A DNA stretch of 64,000 nt. It comes from Lenzites betulinus (taxonomy: Eukaryota > Basidiomycota > Agaricomycetes > Polyporales > Polyporaceae). The notes under the pieces were generated by a model. That model did not search any database, had not been told where the DNA came from, and saw only the letters and a list, made by a program, of their open reading frames with translations. This document shows positions 23,653 through 36,260 of this stretch, piece after piece. Numbering within the stretch: position 1 is the first letter of the stretch; every line of letters starts with the position of its first letter. The stretch is taken from NCBI GenBank assembly GCA_022264855.1, contig JABYQU010000018.1, positions 434,001 to 498,000 of the forward strand, read 5' to 3'. A program made the position numbers and the translations under genes.

Positions 23653-25325
23653 GCGCACCTGGGCCTGCATGCAGTGTGCTTGCTGGACGTTTTCCGTGCT
23701 GCTGCCTCGCGTTGGGACGGAGGGTCGTTGCACATAGAGCCTACGGGTCGTTTCCTCTGGCTACATACCTTACTGTGAACTATTCTTGAATTGGATATGA
23801 CAGCGGCAAAACCGACTCGCGGCCGCCTTCAGAAGTTGAGCTTGGCCTCGATGATCGGCCAAAATCTCAACTAGTGGTAAGCTGTGCATGTTTGTAGGAT
23901 TGTCCGCGGAGAAGCGGCGTGCGCGGAGAAGGTGAGTGCTATTACATACTTCAACGAGTCTGGTGTATTAACTGTATTCTCCTCAGGGTATTGGCATCAC
24001 CGCTTCAGGGTGTCAGAAATGGGTGCAAACCCCGGCCAGAGAATCGACATTGGTGTCAGCTTCCAATGTCAGCTTGCCTTCACATTCGTTGGAAACGCAG
24101 CCCTGTGAAAACGGCAAATCGTCAGACAAGTAGGGAGCGCATCAATTCGCTTGCGGATATCTTACAGCAAGAACTTCCATCGTGACAGCTCTTCCGAGTA
24201 CATCTCCGGATTTGCAGCAGCTATCTCGGGCAACTGGAGGACCACGCTAGTGCCTAAAAGCGATGCATGTCTAGAATCAATACATGCCGAGAAGCAATCG
24301 TTCCAATAAGCTCTCCTCGGGGATGAGGTGTGTGTTCGGTGCATGTACGAAGAGGGCCGCATACTGTTGGCCATGATGCACGCGGCTTCAGTCCACACCG
24401 TCCCAATTAATGACCAGGCTGCCCAAGTTAGGTCTGAATGTTAGGTGAGTGTTATACGTCTTTAGAAAATGTTCGTAGGTTAGTCGAGTATATACTGACT
24501 TGAGTGCGTGTTCGAGTAAGCAGGATATGCTTACTATTTGGCGTTTGCCACGGGTAACACGGAAGCCCGTGAACCACTTTCGATCTCCCGGACCGACGAT
24601 CCGCCGTTAGCCAATAAGCTATTACCGCTGGGCGTCTTTCTGCTTGCCACCGTGGTCCGTGACGCGCTGACAACGATGGGCAACATCTTAATATCCTGCG
24701 TGTCTCTACCAGTGCCGCCAGGTACCAGGGGGATCGCCTGTGCGACCAGCCTTTGGATACTTGCTAACATGGAGGCTCCAAGCAGCTCCAAGCCTGCAAG
24801 CAAGACGTTCGGTGTACGCACCGATCACTCGGAACTTTACAACGAGAAGCGTTTACATACAACATCCGTGGTCGATTTTACGGCGTTCTGCAGATTATAG
24901 AAGCGTGCATCGCACTCGGCCGATGGCCAGACCCGCATTGCCTGATCCAGGAGGCCGCGCATGATCGGACCGGCGCTGTTCAAGTCTTCAAGACACATGC
25001 ACCTCTGCAGCTGACTGGTGTGGTCGTATTTCTGCGACACGAGACGCTCTTGGTATGTTCAGTTCTCGTCGGGGTAACCAATGATTGACGTCAGCATCAC
25101 TCTGCAGTATCCGTGCCGAAGGCACGCTCTCTCCGCTCCCCGAGGCCAGGCCCCCCAGCGACATCTCCCCGAGTCATGAGCTTCGCGAGTCTTAGATAGC
25201 ACAATGGGGTGCGCGGGCCGTATAAGAATCTGGGGCAGTGGTTGCAGGGCTGCAGAACGCCTGGTCTGCGACGCCTCCCTTCTGCTTTCTCCTAGATCCC
25301 TGTCGCTGCATTCCTTCCCTGCACG
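23653..25325. other. intergenic spacer with an unassigned 120-codon frame
   Basis: A plus-strand frame at 24538-24900 and an overlapping minus frame resemble nothing I know and show no introns. Just before 25326 a pyrimidine-rich leader (TTCTGCTTTCTCC) probably belongs to the MFS gene. Confidence 0.45.
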
Positions 25326-27517
25326 ATGGATACCCCGCGGTCTGAGATAACGCATGTCGAGGTCGAGGTGGGCGGCGACGAGAAGACGTTCAAGTACGCC
25401 GATGTGCGTTCCGCAGCGCCGTCGGTGTACGAAAAGGCCGTCCCGGCTTTCGAGGAGGTCGACCTGCCTCCAGACGGTGGCCGTGGGTGGCTCGTTATCT
25501 TCGGCTGTGTGATTTATTCCGCCGCAACGGTCGGATGGGGGTATGTTATCAGATCCGTCCGCGCTGAGTGACATACATTGAACATTACACATTCTCCTCG
25601 TGCTGTCGTTGGGGGAGGAAGGCTTGTGAGCAGCGGACATCTCTGCCCGGTCTTTTCGCGTCCTCCGTCGCGGTGTACTCACATTACACCAGGTCTGGGG
25701 TGTCACAGAGGAGTACTTCAAAGAGAAGGTCTTCCCTGATGCGTCCCCGTCTCTCCTGAGCACCCTGGGGAGCATGTCTGGCATGGTGCGTCTGTGATCC
25801 CTCGCCATTAATGCGGAACTCCGCAATGCTGACTCATGACCACCTCGATGCACAGTTCATGACCTTGTTGAGCGTCATTCCAGGCAAATTGGCGGACCGC
25901 TAGTGAGTTTTACGTACGCGGCCTCTTCGCTGATGCATCATGCTCACATTTCATCCCAGCGGCTACAAGGTATGCGTTATTCCCTCCGCGCGTACCGACA
26001 ACGTGCATAACATGTGAACAGCCCTTCCTTGCTGCCGGCGGATTCCTGTGGACCCTGAGCATGCTTCTCTGCGTGTTTGCCACGCAACTGTGGCATTTCT
26101 TTATAATCATGGTATGCTAAGCTTCCACGTGAGTCAATGTTGTTTCGAGCTGAGGATCATTCCCAGGGCGTTGTACAAGGAGTAGCAAACGCACTGGTGT
26201 ACCCATTGATCGTAAGCGCATGCTCACTACTGCAGGTGGCGAAGTTCAGTTCATGATTATTCTGTCCGTTCTTGCAGGTTGCCCTTCCTGCACAATGGTT
26301 CCTCAGATATCGAGGACTCACCACCGGTATTGTCGTCGCTGGCAGCTCCCTTGGTAAGCACAGACCCTCTCAGTCCGATGTCAATATTCAACCATTCACG
26401 CAGGCGGCGGAGTATCTACCCTCCTATTTCGGCAGCTACTTACCGCGTTCGGATTGAAGAAGTCATTCGCGATCTACACAGTGATTGACGGCGTCCTGCT
26501 CTTTGCTGCCTGGTTCATGATCTCAGAACGCCGCCGGCCAACTGAGCGGAAGAAGATTGTATGGATCGACCGTTCGTTCTTTACCGACCCCGTGTTTTGG
26601 AGTCTTGGCATGTGCTTCTTCTTCACAGTCTTGTGCGTACTTTCTACCGCATTATATCCGCTTTCCTCTGGACTAATCTTTGTGGTAATCGTAGCGGCTA
26701 TCTTTCCCCCATCTTTTTCCTTCCGACTTTTGCTAAGCAGAAGCTACCCAACATCTCTGACACGGTGCGCATTTCAGTAGTATACCCTTGTTCCCGGGGT
26801 TGACCATTTTCCGTGCAGGTCTCTACTCTCCCTTTGACGATGCTTAACTTCTCCGCGGCGATGGGTCGTACCCTCGTTGGCCTCCTCGCAGATCGTGTCG
26901 GGCCCGTGAACGCGCTCTGGACAGTAATCATGCTCTCCGGCCTCGCCCAGCTTCTCGTTTGGACGTTCGTCTCAAACTATGCCGGCATTGTACGCACTTC
27001 TGTAGCTCTCAAAGTGGAAACCACTGCTGATCTCACTACCATTGACCTCTGACAGATGGCCTTTGCGATCATGTATGGATTCGTGTGCGGGTGCTTCCTC
27101 TCGCTCTCGCCCGCCGTCGCCGCGCAGCTGTGGGGCTCCGGAAGGCTTGCAGGCTTATCGGGTCTTACACTACTCTTCAACCTGCCCGGTACGTCCTACC
27201 AGCGTCCCTGCGGATTCGGGATAATCACTGACATTCAATATGCTATCTTTTCGTTCGCGCACATGAACCATGCGATGGTCGATCATAAATAGGCAACTCG
27301 GCCGGAGCGCCCCTCGGTGGTGCGATCTTCAGTGGGACCGGCGGAAACTGGACCGCAGTATCATGTTATTCGGGCGGACTACAGATCATCGGTGCTACCG
27401 TCCTACTCTACGGTGCGCATGCCATGATGTTCATCCCCCGGCGTCAAACAATAAGCTGACTTGCTCTGGCCTATAGCGCGTTTCAAGCGCGAACCAAAAG
27501 TCTTCGCGCGCTATTAA
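25326..27517 (+). CDS. MFS monocarboxylate-transporter-like permease (Mch/SLC16 type)
   Basis: This is a twelve-TM major facilitator of the monocarboxylate porter family; the substrate in fungi is usually unknown. The start ATG at 25326 opens an acidic N-terminus leading to the family motif (DLPPDGGRGWLVIFGCVI). Later exons give VWGVTEEYFKEKVFPDASPS, FMTLLSVIPGKLADRYGYK, FLAAGGFLWTLSMLLCVFAT, GVVQGVANALVYPLI, VALPAQWFLRYRGLTTGIVV and AGSSLG. After a central loop (SERRRPTERKKI) come DPVFWSLGMCFFFTVL, GYLSPIFFLPTFAKQ, LTMLNFSAAMGRTLVGLLAD, LWTVIMLSGLAQLLVWTFV, MAFAIMYGFVCGCFLSLSPA, LAGLSGLTLLFNLPG, and NSAGAPLGGAIFSG. The C-terminus is FKREPKVFARY, stop at 27515-27517. About ten short introns interrupt it, and the splice joins tested keep frame. 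About 430 aa. Confidence 0.85.
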
Positions 27518-28091
27518 TCACCCACGGCGCACCCTTCCATCTCCCGTCTCTTTCCGTTTATGCTCGACTAACGACTCTCCTACACGACCGTTCTCGAATC
27601 CGTTTCCAGGACTTACGCCATTTAGAGGCGTCCGTCCACCGACTTCCGTGCACCTACCTTGCGATCATGCTGTGTTTTAACCCTAGATAGAATGGCAGCC
27701 TCTGGAGGCTACATACTAGCGATAGTACGACGTGCTTCCACCATTTGTAGACCACCCACCCGCATAGAGATGTGATGTAACGATTTCTGATCATTGCCCG
27801 GATTTGCAGTACTCAGTCAACATCCAATCAGCACGAAAGGTGAGTGGCACACCATTGATTAGAATCGAAAGGGAGACATGACTCGCATCGTCTAATTATT
27901 AGTCCAACATTCATTACCGGAGGTATCAAGTTGAACGAGCGTCGAGCATCATCCAGATGTTCCAAACCAGTACAAGAAATGACAGGTATACTGCGGGCCC
28001 ACGGTCGGTGCGAGTCCGCGTTGGAAGTCCGAGTACAACAGCAATCCGAAAGAGTTCCATCTCATGACTGCAAAACAAACGCGCCCCGCTC
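27518..28091. other. intergenic, convergent 3' ends
   Basis: The MFS and GH16 genes end facing each other here. No gene is seen. Confidence 0.6.
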
Positions 28092-29730
28092 TCACAACAT
28101 CGCCCAAGCAAAGCCCGCGCCGAGCGTCGCTGCCCACACGGCCAGTCCCGCGCGTACCGCCGTCTGCGCGCCGTTGCTGCCCCCGGTGTTTCCGCCGGCA
28201 CCGGCGGAACCGCTCTGGGCGGGCGCAGTGCCCGTCGCGGATGCGGACGCGGTGTCGGGTGCGAGCACGACGGAGCCGCTGGCGGTGGTGGCCTCGAGCG
28301 GGGTGGTATTGGAGAATACCTTGACATAGTTGATCTCGAAGAATGCGTTGGCGTATTCCGCGGTGCCGTTGTTGATCACGTTGTCGATGTACTGCGAGGG
28401 TACAGTGGTCAGCACAAACGGAAGGAGGAGTGGGCAGGAGTGGGCAGCGTAGTGAAGAAGATGAAAGGGGGGACGTACGCAGATGTCGACAGTGCTATTC
28501 CCGAGCGGTCCACCACAGGTCTGCTGGTAGATGGTCGGTTGACCGGCGCTGGACAGAGAAAAACGGATCCAAGACAGTCAGCAATCTTTCACTTGAAATT
28601 TATGCATACTTGAGCCACACTCACAAGTCTCCGCATAGGGTGATGTCGATTACGAGCTGCTGGGGCGCAAAGAACTGCGAGATGTCACAGGTCGAAGACG
28701 GCCATGCAGCAGACGGCGTCTGCCAGGTTGTCGGGTCGACCGAGTTCCCACCACTCGCGACATCTGCGGGAATGTTCGACCTCTGTTTATGATCAGCACT
28801 GACACAGAGCGCGTGTGGCGCTACATACATTCCAAAACCAGATGCTGCACAAATAAAACTATCAGCATCCGTCATCCCACGGCTAATCGCTGCCGACGCC
28901 TAAAAAAGCACGCCCACTTACAAGATACCGTCGGTGTCGAACTTCGCACCCCACACGCCGCCGCCGTTGGAGTTGAAGCCGTCTCCGAAGCTGTTCGGCT
29001 GGGTTTCTTGCACAGTGCAGCCCTGGCTCGAGTTCGCCCCTGCGGAGCAGTCGGAGCCTGCAGTCTTTCCGAGCTGCATCGCGCTGGGGGCCTGTGTGCA
29101 CCCGCCGATGGCATGCAGCGTCATCTGGTCAAACGTCATGTGGTTCACAGCCTCGAAGACGTCGATCTCGCCTCCCTGGGGCCAGTTTTGGCCCATCGTC
29201 CAGAAGCTCGGCCATACCTGTGCGCAGTTATGCGGTTTAGTTGCTAATAAAAAGCCGAACGAACGAAACGCGTACTGAGCAGCCAAATGGCACATGTGTT
29301 GCATCGAAGAGGAACACACTCCCGATGGGGAAGAAGTCGTGCGTGATGATTTTGACCTGAAGGACCTGGTCAGCATGTGTGGGGGAGACATAGGTTGCTG
29401 GGGTGTTCTACTGAGTTGCGCTTCTGGTTGAATGGTACAAATGAGGTATTGTCAAGCTTGATGATCGCTTGACCATTCCCATTCACGAAAGCAAGGTGGT
29501 CTGCCGTGGCATTTGCCTGGTCAAGGTAGTTCACATGGCCTGTAGTCGGTTTGTAAGTGTATGCCGCAAGGAGGTACGGAGGCACACGCGCCATTTGTTG
29601 TGTTGTCAAACCCGTTGAAGAAGTCCCAGCCGTTGAAGAAGCCAGTTCCAGAGAAGTCCTTGACGAGGTTGTATGCCGCGAGCGCAGGTGTGCCGGATGC
29701 GGCGAGTAAAAGGACGGCTGAGGAGCGCAT
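28092..29730 (-). CDS. GPI-anchored glycoside hydrolase family 16 (beta-glucanase/transglycosylase-like)
   Basis: This is a secreted enzyme acting on beta-glucans of the fungal or plant wall. The start ATG at 29730 opens a signal peptide (MRSSAVLLLAASGTPALA). The mature start AYNLVKDFSGTGFFNGWDFF is typical of fungal GH16 laminarinase-like proteins. Other blocks: ATADHLAFVNGNGQAIIKLD, SVWPSFWTMGQNWPQGG, then the catalytic E-I-D-V-F-E motif (nucleophile and acid/base Glu) before NHMTFDQMTLHAIGGC. Several Cys pairs follow (GSDCSAGANSSQGC; STCDISQFF; LCGDL; QTCGG). The C-terminal part has a Ser/Thr/Ala-rich linker and a hydrophobic tail (AGLAVWAATLGAGFAWAML), fitting a GPI signal, stop at 28092. 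It has several short introns. The active site looks intact. Confidence 0.88.
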
Positions 29731-30279
29731 TTGGTCACGTAGTATAATATGAACGCGGTGGCGGTGTGGGTAGTGGCGGCTGCTCGAAAGGGACTTCGAC
29801 TCGAGGTTTTGTAGTTCGGCAGACCAAGTACCGTATGTGCCTGTGAGGATGTGCAGGCGCGAATGTGCGGCCCCGGCTGGCGGATGACTCGACTGTGGTG
29901 GTACGGTAGAGAGCAGTGGGCAGCCTGCGGACGCCGGTGCCAGGGCATCTTGTAGTAGTCTATAATTATGTCGGCGTCTGAAGCCGCAAGCAGTGAAACA
30001 TGCACGACCGTGTGAATGATGATATGAATTACATACTTCGCAATGCTCACACCCGGCACGCTAGTAGACGCTAGTACCACTGAAGCTGGTATAGTTCGCA
30101 TGCACCTGTATTCGTCTTACATTCCCGCTGGTTCACATGGTCAGGCATGATTGTTCACGTTAGCAAGGCATATACAACAGCCTGTACAAAGACATCGATC
30201 GGGTACCGGTACATCTTGTCCTTTCTTCACCTTCGTTCTTTGCCACTCCAGCCACTCCGCCGATTACCAGGCCAGATGT
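29731..30279. other. spacer: GH16 upstream and MDR copy 1 3' flank
   Basis: This holds the promoter side of the GH16 gene. No clear TATA box and no further gene are seen. Confidence 0.5.
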
Positions 30280-31685
30280 TCAATCCTTCGAGACCTTGAT
30301 GACGATCTTGCCCACGTGCTTCTGGCTCAACAGATACTCATACGCCTCGCGCAAGTCCTCGAACGCGAACAGGCGGTCGATGACCGGGTGCATCTTGACC
30401 GCCGAGATGAGGCGGTTCATGTTCTCGTATCTGTCCACCCAACGCCGTCATCAGTCAGCACACCAGCACAGCTAGAGGGCAGGAGAAACGGTAAAGCAAC
30501 ATACAGGGTGCGCGAGCCGATGATGATTCCGCGCATGATGATGGCCTTGCTGAGCAGCTTGATCGGGAGCAGGGCAACTACGTCGCCGCAGTTTTGCTGT
30601 TCGATGTAACGCCAGGGTTCGCGTCAGTAGCTGTAGTGCCACACCAAAGCGTACGAGGAAGGTGAGGTACGCACCCCGGCGAGATAACCGATGACACTGA
30701 TAACACCACCGTAGCGAATAGCGTTCGCAGACTTCATCAGAGTGCCTGGTCCGCCGATCTCGAGGATGTGGTCGACGCCCCTGCCGTTTGTCTGTTATAA
30801 GCATCGACGGCGGCGTCAGCGTCCATTTTGAAAGCGGAGCATATCACACAGGCAGAACGTACAAACTTCAGGGCCTCCTCGTCCCAGTCGGGTGTCGTCT
30901 TGTAGTTGATGGTGTGCGTAGCACCGAGTTTCTTAGCGAGCTTAAGCTTCTCGTCAGAGGAGGAGGTGACGATGACCGACGCCCCGGACGCAACGGCCAG
31001 CTGGAGGCCGAAGATAGACACGCCTCCCGTGCCCTGGACCAGCACGACGTCGCCGCCCTTCAGCGGGTTCGGGCCGCCCATGAGAGAGTTGTATGCGGTC
31101 ACCGCCGCGCACCTGTATGGACGATGAATTTAGCCTTGCGATGTTCATAGTAATGAAAAAGTTCAATCGCGACGCTTACGGGAGAGTCGCGGCCTCCTCG
31201 TAGCTCAAATGCTCCGGGACGCGCACGAGCGCGTGCTCCGGGAGGACCTTGTACTCGGTCAGGACACCATCGACCGGCCCCCCGAGCCCCGAGTTCTTCA
31301 TCTCCTCGTTGGCCTCGCCAAAGATGTGGTTGATGCCAAACGCGGACGAGACGCGGTCACCGACGGCCCAGTGGGCGCGCGAGACCTCCGCGCCGAGCGC
31401 GACGATCTCGCCCGCGCAGTCAGAGCCCGGCACGGGGTTCTCCTTCTGCCATTGCGGGTAGGTGTCCGTGACGACGTTGATGTCGCGGAACTGGAGCGAG
31501 ACGGCGTGCACTTTGATCAGGACCTCGTGTTCCTTGAGCGCGGGGATGGGGGCGGACGTCAGGGTGAGGTTGTGGACGCCGGAGGGCTGGAGAACTAGCT
31601 GTCAACGAGGTGTATGGGTAAGGTGAAGAGCGGGTATACTCGCGTCCGGGATGCGGTATTCGCGGGTGGTGTGTGGGATGGACAT
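30280..31685 (-). CDS. zinc-less MDR oxidoreductase (quinone reductase-like), tandem copy 1
   Basis: This is an NAD(P)H-dependent oxidoreductase of the medium-chain dehydrogenase/reductase family, likely cytosolic; the substrate is unknown. The start ATG at 31685 gives [14 protein letters not shown]. The catalytic half has [61 protein letters not shown] and YEEAATLP. After an intron comes [20 protein letters not shown] and the Rossmann glycine motif ([20 protein letters not shown]), then [40 protein letters not shown], and the C-terminus [16 protein letters not shown] (stop 30280). The Cys cluster for structural zinc is absent. About 340 aa over six exons. A TATA-like ATATATAA lies 93 bp upstream. 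Two paralogues follow in the same orientation. Confidence 0.88.
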
Positions 31686-32681
31686 TGTGAAGTTGAGTGT
31701 GTTTTAGTCTGTGCGAATAGCTGGTTCGTTCGACAAGTGAGTGTCTGGCTCTGCCCTCTCTAGCATCGTCCTCCCTCTTATATATGTACCCGCCAGCTAC
31801 ATTGCGCTTCACGTTCATGTTCGCCAAATGTTTGCCTTTCGGGGCAAATAGATGTCATCGCATGCCAAGGGACCATACGTCTCCCGCACTCGCCGTCGGA
31901 TGTCCTGTGCTTGGTCAGAGTTTCCATGAGCATCCGGCAGTGTGGGGTAGAGAACGAGTGCAGTATCGGCCGTCAAAGGTCTGTGACGTACCCACGAGGA
32001 TAGAGAAGACTGGGTTTGCTTCTCTCGGGATTTCTGGGTGGGTCCTCATGCGACTATGAAACTTAATTTGCTTCACGTTTGGCACTGCCAACTCCATGCA
32101 ATGACACATTATGGAGGATCCTAGAGGTCAGAGTTCAGCCAGCTGTGTACCGAGAGGTGTCGAAGGCATACCATTCGTAGTCTTGATTTTCAAACAAGAG
32201 GGCGCATCCGGAAGCATTACGGACTTGTATGGATACCGTGGATGCAACTAAAGCGATGCGTAGCAAGGCGTGGCAGCACCGCCCCAGAAGAATGCAGGTA
32301 TACAAGAAACGAACCCAGCCGCGCGCTCCGCGGCGTTTCCGTGGGTCCACAACTGAATTTGCGGTGCCACCTCGCGAGTGTAAACGACTCCTTTGTGCTG
32401 CGTTCCAACCGCAGATGACGTTGTACACACCTCATAACACGCCGCCTGACATGCTGCGAACAATGCTGGACTATTTTTGCAAAGGCAGATTAGCGATAAT
32501 ACAAACGATAGCACCCTTGGAGCCCGTCGGGCCTCAGAGTGGATGGTCTCTTCGTCTTCTGGTTCTCCTACGCCGGACCCCTAAAATCGTCAACCGCTCC
32601 CAACCGCTCCAAAATTCTGGCACGAGCCTGTGAGTAATGACCTCAGACGGTGCGGCGCCCACTCAGTACTCCGAGCGAAGG
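31686..32681. other. spacer between MDR copies 1 and 2
   Basis: The right part is 3' flank of copy 2 and the left part is promoter of copy 1. Open frames on both strands at 32135-32630 show no recognisable product. Confidence 0.5.
31778..31786 (-). promoter_or_regulatory. TATA-like box of MDR copy 1
   Basis: Minus-strand ATATATAA lies about 93 bp upstream of the copy 1 start codon. Confidence 0.45.
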
Positions 32682-34047
32682 TCAGTCCTTGTGGACCTTG
32701 ATGACGACCTTGCCAACGTGTTTCTGGCTGGTTAGGTATTCGTACGCCTCACGCGCTTTCTCGAATGAGAAAACTTTGTCGACCACTGGCTTGAGCTTCA
32801 CTGCCGAGATAAGGCGGTTCATATCCTCAAACCTGTGCTCGTGAGCATACGGCCGGCCATAGCGGGAAACCAGAGAGAGACATACTGGGTGCGAGAGCCG
32901 ATCAGGATGCCGCGCACGTTGATCGCCTTGCTGAGAATCTTGATAGGGAGCAGGCTCACGTCACCACGGCCTTGCTGCAGAGCGAGCGAGCAACGTCGGA
33001 GGTCACAAAACTGTGGCGGCGAGACAAGTGAAGGTAATACTCACCCCAGCGAGATACCCGATAATGCTGATTGTGCCACCATAGCGGATGGCGTTTGCAG
33101 ACCGTATGAGCGTGCCTGGCCCACCGACCTCGAGAATGTGGTCCACGCCTCTTCCGTTCGTCTACCAGACGCATGAGAAACATGTAGCATCAGCCTAGAC
33201 CTTTGATCCACCACATACAATCTTCAAGATGTCCTCGTCCCAGTTCGGATTGGTTTTGTAGTTGATAGTATGCGTCGCCCCAAGTTTCTTCGCGATGTGC
33301 AACTTTTCGTCGGACGAGGATGTCGCAATGACCGTAGCCCCGGAAGCGACAGCCAACTGAAGGCCGAAGATGGACACCCCACCTGTCCCCTGTACCAGTA
33401 CGATATCCCCGCCCTTCAGCGGGTTCGGTCCTCCGAGCAATGCGTTGTACGCTGTGATCGCTGCACACCTGCCCAAGGCATAGCGGTCAGCGCCGTTCGC
33501 TTACTCATCACTGCGCAAAGATACCTACGGAAGCGTAGACGCCTCCTCATAGCTCAGGTGCTCCGGAATACGCACAAGCGCGTGCACTGGCAACACCTTG
33601 TACTCCGTCAAAACCCCGTCAATCGGTGCCCCAAGGCCAGTCGCCTTGATCTCCTCCGTGGCTTCTCCAAAGATATGGTCGACCGCGAAATTCGACGAGA
33701 CGCGGTCTCCGACACGCCAGTGCCCGGCGGCGCGGACGTCCTCTCCAAGCGCGACAATCTCACCAGCGCAGTCCGAGCACGGTACTGGGTTTGCTTTTTG
33801 CGGCTGCGGGTAGGTGTCCGTCGCGACATTTAAGTCGCGGTATTGCAGCGAGACGGCGTGTATCTTTACAAGGACATCGGCCGCTTTGAGACTTGGAATT
33901 GGAGAGGAGATGAGGGTGAGGTTGTGGATGCCGTCCACCTGGAAAATTTCGAAGGGTGAGTGAGAGCTCGTTCTCCTTGGACAGTAGGCCCTAAGTAATG
34001 CTTACTTTCGGTAGGCGATACTCGCGGGTTGTTTGAGGGATAGACAT
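32682..34047 (-). CDS. zinc-less MDR oxidoreductase, tandem copy 2
   Basis: This is a paralogue of the genes on both sides with the same exon layout. The start ATG at 34047 gives [13 protein letters not shown]. The second exon has [78 protein letters not shown] and YEEASTLP. The Rossmann exon has [40 protein letters not shown] and [20 protein letters not shown]. Later exons carry [20 protein letters not shown], the segment ending [20 protein letters not shown], and the end [17 protein letters not shown] (stop 32682). Position 3 of the PG(S/C)D motif is Cys here (PCSDCAG) against Ser in the neighbours. The reading frames look intact. Substrate is unknown; it could also be annotated as a generic zinc-binding-type alcohol dehydrogenase. 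Confidence 0.88.
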
Positions 34048-34835
34048 CGAATATGACTGTGGTTATGGATCGTCCGGAAATCGAGCCTCTGTCAAGATGG
34101 ACGAGTCAAAACACAAGCCGTCTTATACTTGCCAATCCGGTTTCGAATTGGCTGCGTACTTACTAAGACCTTGATGATGCCATAGCTAGTGTGCGCTTCA
34201 CCGGGAATACGGCCTATGCGCTGTGGTGCTGCTGGATGCCCGTCTAGTCATATGACGCACTATTGCTCAATGCTCGCACCGCATTCGCCAGATATTCAGT
34301 ACTCAGTGATTGCAAGGGACGCTCATTACTATCTTCAATATGTGCATCGTCTATCATCGTGTGTAGAACGTTCGAAGAGGTCTCTAAAGGAGAGAAGCAA
34401 GAACGGGCGACAGAACGCGTACGGGTGCAGAAGACCACGGGCGCTCCGAAGGCTTTGAATTGTTCGGGCGTTAATCTAAGCCTCAACTTGTCCTTCAGCT
34501 CTACATCGTTACGCTTAGACTAGTGTCCTCAGGGGCCACTGTGCCATAGCCTTCTGTAACAGCCCATGGACGTTTGTAGCTACCAGCTATACTGGTCTGG
34601 GGAACCCATCGACACCCGTGGCCCCCAGCGCGCCCGAGCAACACCTTCCGTACGCGCCCACATACCAGCTCGCCGCCTTAGGCTTGTGTTCACAACTCCC
34701 GCACCGTTGGATTCGCAATCGTATAGAATCGGTTACGTATACAAAGGTTCGTATGATTACAACATGTACATGGTACTCAACGCACCAGCTACTTCAAAGA
34801 CCTTTTTGCCCTCCACGGCACGGCCGCGACCTGAA
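34048..34835. other. spacer between MDR copies 2 and 3
   Basis: This is the upstream region of copy 2 and 3' flank of copy 3. No gene is seen. Confidence 0.5.
34122..34128 (-). promoter_or_regulatory. TATA-like box of MDR copy 2
   Basis: Minus-strand GTATAAG lies about 78 bp upstream of the copy 2 start codon. A reverse-oriented CCAAT sits just beyond it at 34132-34136. Confidence 0.4.
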
Positions 34836-36213
34836 TCAATCCTTCGATACCTTTATTACGACCTTCCCAACGTGCTTCTGGCTTGCTTGGTACTCATACG
34901 CCTTCTGTGCCTCATCGAAAGCGAACACCTTGTCAACAACGGGCTTTAGCGTCACGGCGGTGATCAGGCGGTTCATGCTCTCGAACCTAGCCCAGTTACG
35001 TGAGCAAATCAAATTGATAACGAGCAGACATTCGAGAAGACGCACTGCTGTCGCGAGCCGATGAGGATCCCGCGAACGATGCTGGACTTGCCGAGGACTT
35101 GAAGCGGGAGTGCGCTCACGTCGGAGTCACCCTGCATTACAGACACAATTGTCAGCTTTTCATATAGCAGCACTTGATGCTTTAACCCGGGCCTGAGCAG
35201 GAAAATACATACTTGGGCGACGAATCCAATGATGCTGATCGTACCGCCATAACGGACCGCGTTCGCGGACTTCGTCAGCGTGGCGGGGCCACCGACTTCA
35301 ATGATGTGGTCGACACCCTTGCCTTTTGTCTGCCCCACGCACAAGTAAGCATAAAGCATGACAGTCGATGAACAACTGATCACGATCGGACGTACAAATT
35401 TGAGAGCCTCTTCGTCCCAGTCTGGTGTCGTCTTGTAGTTAATGGTGTGTGTAGCGCCGAGCTTCTTCGCAATTTTCAGCTTCTCGTCCGATGAAGACGT
35501 GGCGATGACGGTCGCTCCAGACGCGACCGCGAACTGCAGTGCGAAGATGGACACGCCACCAGTACCCTGGACGAGCACCGTGTCCCCACCCTTGAGCGGG
35601 TTCGGGCCGCCAAGGAGCGCGTTGTACGCGGTGACTGCCGCGCACCTACATACAAGACACGCAAGGTGAGTTTTACCACCAAGATAAGGGTCTGATGGTA
35701 AACTGACGGAAGGGTGGACGCCTCCTCGTAGTTGAGGTGCTCGGGAATGCTAACGAGCGCGTGCGCGGGGAGGACCTTGTACTCTGTCAACACGCCATCT
35801 ATGGGTGCGCCGAGCCCGGTCTCCTTCGTCTCTGGCGTGGCGTCACCGAAGATGTGGTCGGTGGCGAAGTTCGACGAAACGCGGTCGCCGACGCGCCAGT
35901 GCGTGACATCGCTCCCGACCGCGATGATCTCACCAGCAAGGTCGGAGCCCGGGACGACGTTGTCCTTCTGCCCGAGGGGGTACTGGCCGGTCGCGACCGC
36001 GAGGTCACGGAACTGCAACGAGACGGCGTGCACTTTCACAAGAACCTCGGTGGTTTTGATCTTGGGAACGGGCTCTTCCCCCAGTGTCAGGTTGTGGAAG
36101 CCATCGACCTGCATAAGTCAGAAGTATTCAGCTGCGGATACGACGTCGGAGTATAAATGGATTTCGCAAACCTTGGGAAGACGGTACAGGCGGGTGGTCT
36201 GAGGGATGGACAT
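34836..36213 (-). CDS. zinc-less MDR oxidoreductase, tandem copy 3
   Basis: This is the third and most upstream copy of the tandem set, with the same gene structure. The start ATG at 36213 gives [14 protein letters not shown]. The second exon has [80 protein letters not shown] and [20 protein letters not shown]. The Rossmann exon has [40 protein letters not shown] and [20 protein letters not shown]. Then come GKGVDHIIEVGGPATLTKSA, the segment with [18 protein letters not shown], and the end [16 protein letters not shown] (stop 34836). Compared with copies 1 and 2, the substrate-side segment is the most changed, so the substrate may differ. About 340 aa; appears intact. A TATA-like run lies 40 bp upstream. 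Confidence 0.88.
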
Positions 36214-36250
36214 TGTGTTGTGTGAGATTGAGGTTGTGGGGAAAGTCGAG

Positions 36251-36260
36251 AATATATATG
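36251..36260 (-). promoter_or_regulatory. TATA-like box of MDR copy 3
   Basis: Minus-strand CATATATATT lies about 40 bp upstream of the copy 3 start codon. Confidence 0.45.

Noticed and set aside
23140..23733. 197-codon minus-strand open frame
   Set aside because: It is antisense to the exchanger's disordered tail; no recognisable domain.
24538..24900. 120-codon plus-strand frame and overlapping 95-codon minus frame
   Set aside because: Neither has motifs, introns or neighbours that support coding; the frames mirror each other in a GC-balanced stretch.
28092..36213. GH16 plus MDR triplet as one biosynthetic or catabolic cluster
   Set aside because: The GH16 product is an extracellular GPI enzyme and the MDR proteins look cytosolic; no shared regulator, transporter or backbone enzyme is present.
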